This document shows positions 62,621 to 64,000 of a DNA stretch of 64,000 bases, piece after piece. A program made the translations under genes and the position numbers. How positions within the stretch are numbered: the first letter of the stretch is position 1; each line of letters opens with the position of its first letter. Source of the DNA: Ruegeria sp. HKCCSA071 (lineage in GTDB: Bacteria; Pseudomonadota; Alphaproteobacteria; Rhodobacterales; Rhodobacteraceae); the NCBI RefSeq assembly GCF_017872555.1, contig NZ_JAEDOX010000001.1:682001-746000 (forward strand), given 5' to 3'. The notes under the pieces are model-generated. The model made no database searches and was not told the origin of the DNA. It saw nothing but the letters and a program-made list of their open reading frames with translations.

Positions 62621-62977
62621 ATGAAGCGATTTTTTGCGGTAGCGAGCGTCTTTTTGGTGATCGTGTCCCTTGCAAACGAGTCATATGCAAAAGACAACAA
62701 GGGCAAAGGGCAAGGTGCCAACAAAACCAAAGTAGAGAAATCCATTAAGTCAAACGGCAAGGCTGTTCCGCCCGGTCAAATCAAACGATACACCCGAGGT
62801 CAGAAATTGCCGGACGACCTGCGTTTTGACTATATTGACGACCTCGACAACTGGAAGCTCAAACCGCTGAAGCCGGGGCAACGGTATATTCGGGTCGACG
62901 ACGAAATAATCTCGATATCGGATGATACGAAGACTGTAATAGAAGCCGTTGGAATCGTTGGCGATCTGATGAACTGA
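62621..62977 (+). CDS. RcnB-like small exported protein (paralogue of 23227)
   Basis: A 118-residue exported protein: signal peptide (FFAVASVFLVIVSLANESYA), a Lys/Gly/Asn-rich linker (KDNKGKGQGANKTKVEK), then the RcnB-like part: AVPPGQIKRYTRGQKLPDDL, LDNWKLKPLKPGQRYIRVDD and DTKTVIEAVGIVGDLMN. The PPGQ-K, R-YIRVDD/YVYRVD and terminal G-I(A)-D-L-N blocks are shared with the protein at 23227. RcnB in E. coli affects nickel/cobalt export; metal function is not implied. The ATG at 62621 has CAGGAG 8 nt upstream. Confidence 0.72.
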   Translation: MKRFFAVASVFLVIVSLANESYAKDNKGKGQGANKTKVEKSIKSNGKAVPPGQIKRYTRGQKLPDDLRFDYIDDLDNWKLKPLKPGQRYIRVDDEIISISDDTKTVIEAVGIVGDLMN

Positions 62978-62988
62978 AAGCCTCGGTC

Positions 62989-64000
62989 CTAGCAGTCGCG
63001 GCCTAACACAGCTTCGATGGCCTTCAGAAATATCCCGGTCCCAATCGGAATAAGCGCATCCGGGAAGTCATAGTCCGGGTTGTGCAACTGGGGATGGTCG
63101 CTCCCCGACCCCAACCAGAACATGGCGGCCTTCGCACTTTTTCCAAACTGGCCGAAATCTTCTGAAAACCGCTGTGGCTGATCGACAAACCTGCAAGCAA
63201 CGCCCTGCTCCGTGCAGGCCGTGTACAGGATCGAGACTGCTTCCGGGTGATTGGCACAAGCCTCAAACACTTCGTCATAACTGATTTCGACCGCCAGTCC
63301 TTCGGCTTTGGCCATTTCACGGACCAACGATTCAGCGTCGCTGATCAGCTGCACCATTCGCGCGTCTGTGACCGTGCGAAGTGTCACCCATAGCTCGGCC
63401 CGCCCCGGTGCTACTCCGACCGTGCGCTCACCCAACGTGGCATGTGTGACGGTGGTCAATGCGTAATCGTCATTAAGATCCCCGCCGCCCCCTAACGCGT
63501 TTAAAGCCGGCATCAGGTTAGCCAGCGCACCGGCAGGCGACACCCCATCTTGAGGAGCAGCAGCATGTGACGTCTTTCCAGTCAAAACAATCTGCATCCC
63601 ACGTGAGGCGCAATTGGCGGGACCGTCACAAATTTCTACCACCCCCAACTCCAACCCCGGTAAGTTGTGCAACGACAACACGAGGTCGGGCGCAACCTCG
63701 GCGTATTGGGGATCAGCCCGGAAAGCGATTGCACCATGGCCAGTCTCTTCGGCTGGCTGGAAAATCAATACGACTCGGCCTTTCATTGGGCGTTGATGCT
63801 TCAACCCGTCTGCCACGCCCAGAACCATTGTCATATGCCCATCGTGGCCGCACAAATGCCCTTTGCCCACGACCTGTGATACATAGGAATGGTCCGCCAA
63901 CTCCTGGATCGGCAACCCATCCAATTCGCAGCGAATGCCCAAGGTGGGACCGGGTTGGCCACTTTCGAAAACGGCGGCGATCCCATGCCCACCAATTCCG
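62989..64000 (-). CDS. M20 amidohydrolase, hippurate hydrolase/amidase type (N-terminus outside the window)
   Basis: The frame stays open through the right edge, so the true start lies beyond 64000; 337 residues are present. The core shows GIGGHGIAAVFESGQPGPTL at the edge, LDGLPIQELADHSY, HLCGHDGHMTMVLG (two metal ligands), FQPAEETGHGAIAF (metal-bridging Glu) and the dimerisation segment around GKTSHAAAPQDGVSPAG. These zinc enzymes cleave N-acyl amino acids or indole/benzoyl conjugates; specificity is unknown. It is convergent with the RcnB-like gene, 11 nt apart. Confidence 0.9.
   Translation of the reverse strand, partial: GIGGHGIAAVFESGQPGPTLGIRCELDGLPIQELADHSYVSQVVGKGHLCGHDGHMTMVLGVADGLKHQRPMKGRVVLIFQPAEETGHGAIAFRADPQYAEVAPDLVLSLHNLPGLELGVVEICDGPANCASRGMQIVLTGKTSHAAAPQDGVSPAGALANLMPALNALGGGGDLNDDYALTTVTHATLGERTVGVAPGRAELWVTLRTVTDARMVQLISDAESLVREMAKAEGLAVEISYDEVFEACANHPEAVSILYTACTEQGVACRFVDQPQRFSEDFGQFGKSAKAAMFWLGSGSDHPQLHNPDYDFPDALIPIGTGIFLKAIEAVLGRDC

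Noticed and set aside
1..64000. CRISPR arrays, insertion sequences, prophage or integrase genes
   Set aside because: No regularly spaced repeats, transposase, integrase or phage genes were seen; genes are typical chromosomal ones.

Overview
This 64 kb window is a chromosomal segment of a GC-rich alphaproteobacterium, most likely a marine Roseobacter-group member of the Rhodobacteraceae (Ruegeria-like). This rests on gene content and order: purL-bolA-grxD; a zapA operon divergent from tkt-gap; siroheme methyltransferase-DUF2849-cysI-cysH-DUF934-fpr; and an uvrA SOS box of the alphaproteobacterial GTTC-N7-GTTC type. The species is inferred, not proven. Coding density is high and strands alternate in short operons. 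No gene-free stretch exceeds about 290 nt. I see no insertion sequence, prophage, integron, rRNA operon or CRISPR array.

Layout. 1-9 kb: the end of an MscS channel, purL, bolA, grxD, a leftward operon (coiled-coil partner, zapA, MliC lysozyme inhibitor) and transketolase. 9-14 kb: a DUF808 membrane protein, two different GAPDH genes with a 47-residue membrane microprotein between them and LacI-like palindromes upstream of each, coaD and a CBS protein. 14-23 kb: valine catabolism (mmsA with a LysR regulator, then acyl-CoA dehydrogenase, 3-hydroxyisobutyryl-CoA hydrolase and mmsB), interrupted by an L,D-transpeptidase, a fasciclin protein, a methyltransferase and a YbdK-type ligase. 23-33 kb: uvrA with its SOS box, two identical tRNA-Asp genes, tRNA-Val, lon, tgt, a nucleoside hydrolase and a stomatin/NfeD pair. 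33-37 kb: sufT, sufA, tpiA, then a guanidine-II riboswitch ahead of a guanidinium exporter (gdx) and a yeast-type cytosine deaminase. 37-43 kb: a C4-dicarboxylate TRAP transporter (dctPQM) with the two-component pair dctB/dctD. 43-50 kb: a P450, an Lrp regulator and the sulfate/sulfite assimilation operon. 50-53 kb: infC, which starts at an AUA codon, and a small catabolic operon (BKACE enzyme plus class III aminotransferase) divergent from an RpiR regulator. 54-59 kb: molybdoenzyme maturation genes of the CO dehydrogenase accessory type (XdhC/CoxI, a MoeA-like protein, CoxE and MoxR/CoxD) without the structural enzyme. 59-64 kb: pyrC, MmgE/PrpD, a COQ10-like protein, hpt, an RcnB-like protein and an M20 amidohydrolase cut by the right edge.

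How the genes work together. Most are housekeeping or central-metabolism genes. The parts most worth following are these: the guanidine-sensing leader controlling an exporter that is followed by a cytosine deaminase; a DctD regulator whose AAA+ domain has lost both the Walker A lysine and the GAFTGA loop, with two phased inverted repeats upstream of dctP; a GAPDH pair that differs at the cofactor-selecting residue; and the BKACE-aminotransferase operon, which reads as a complete two-step route for an unknown beta-amino acid.
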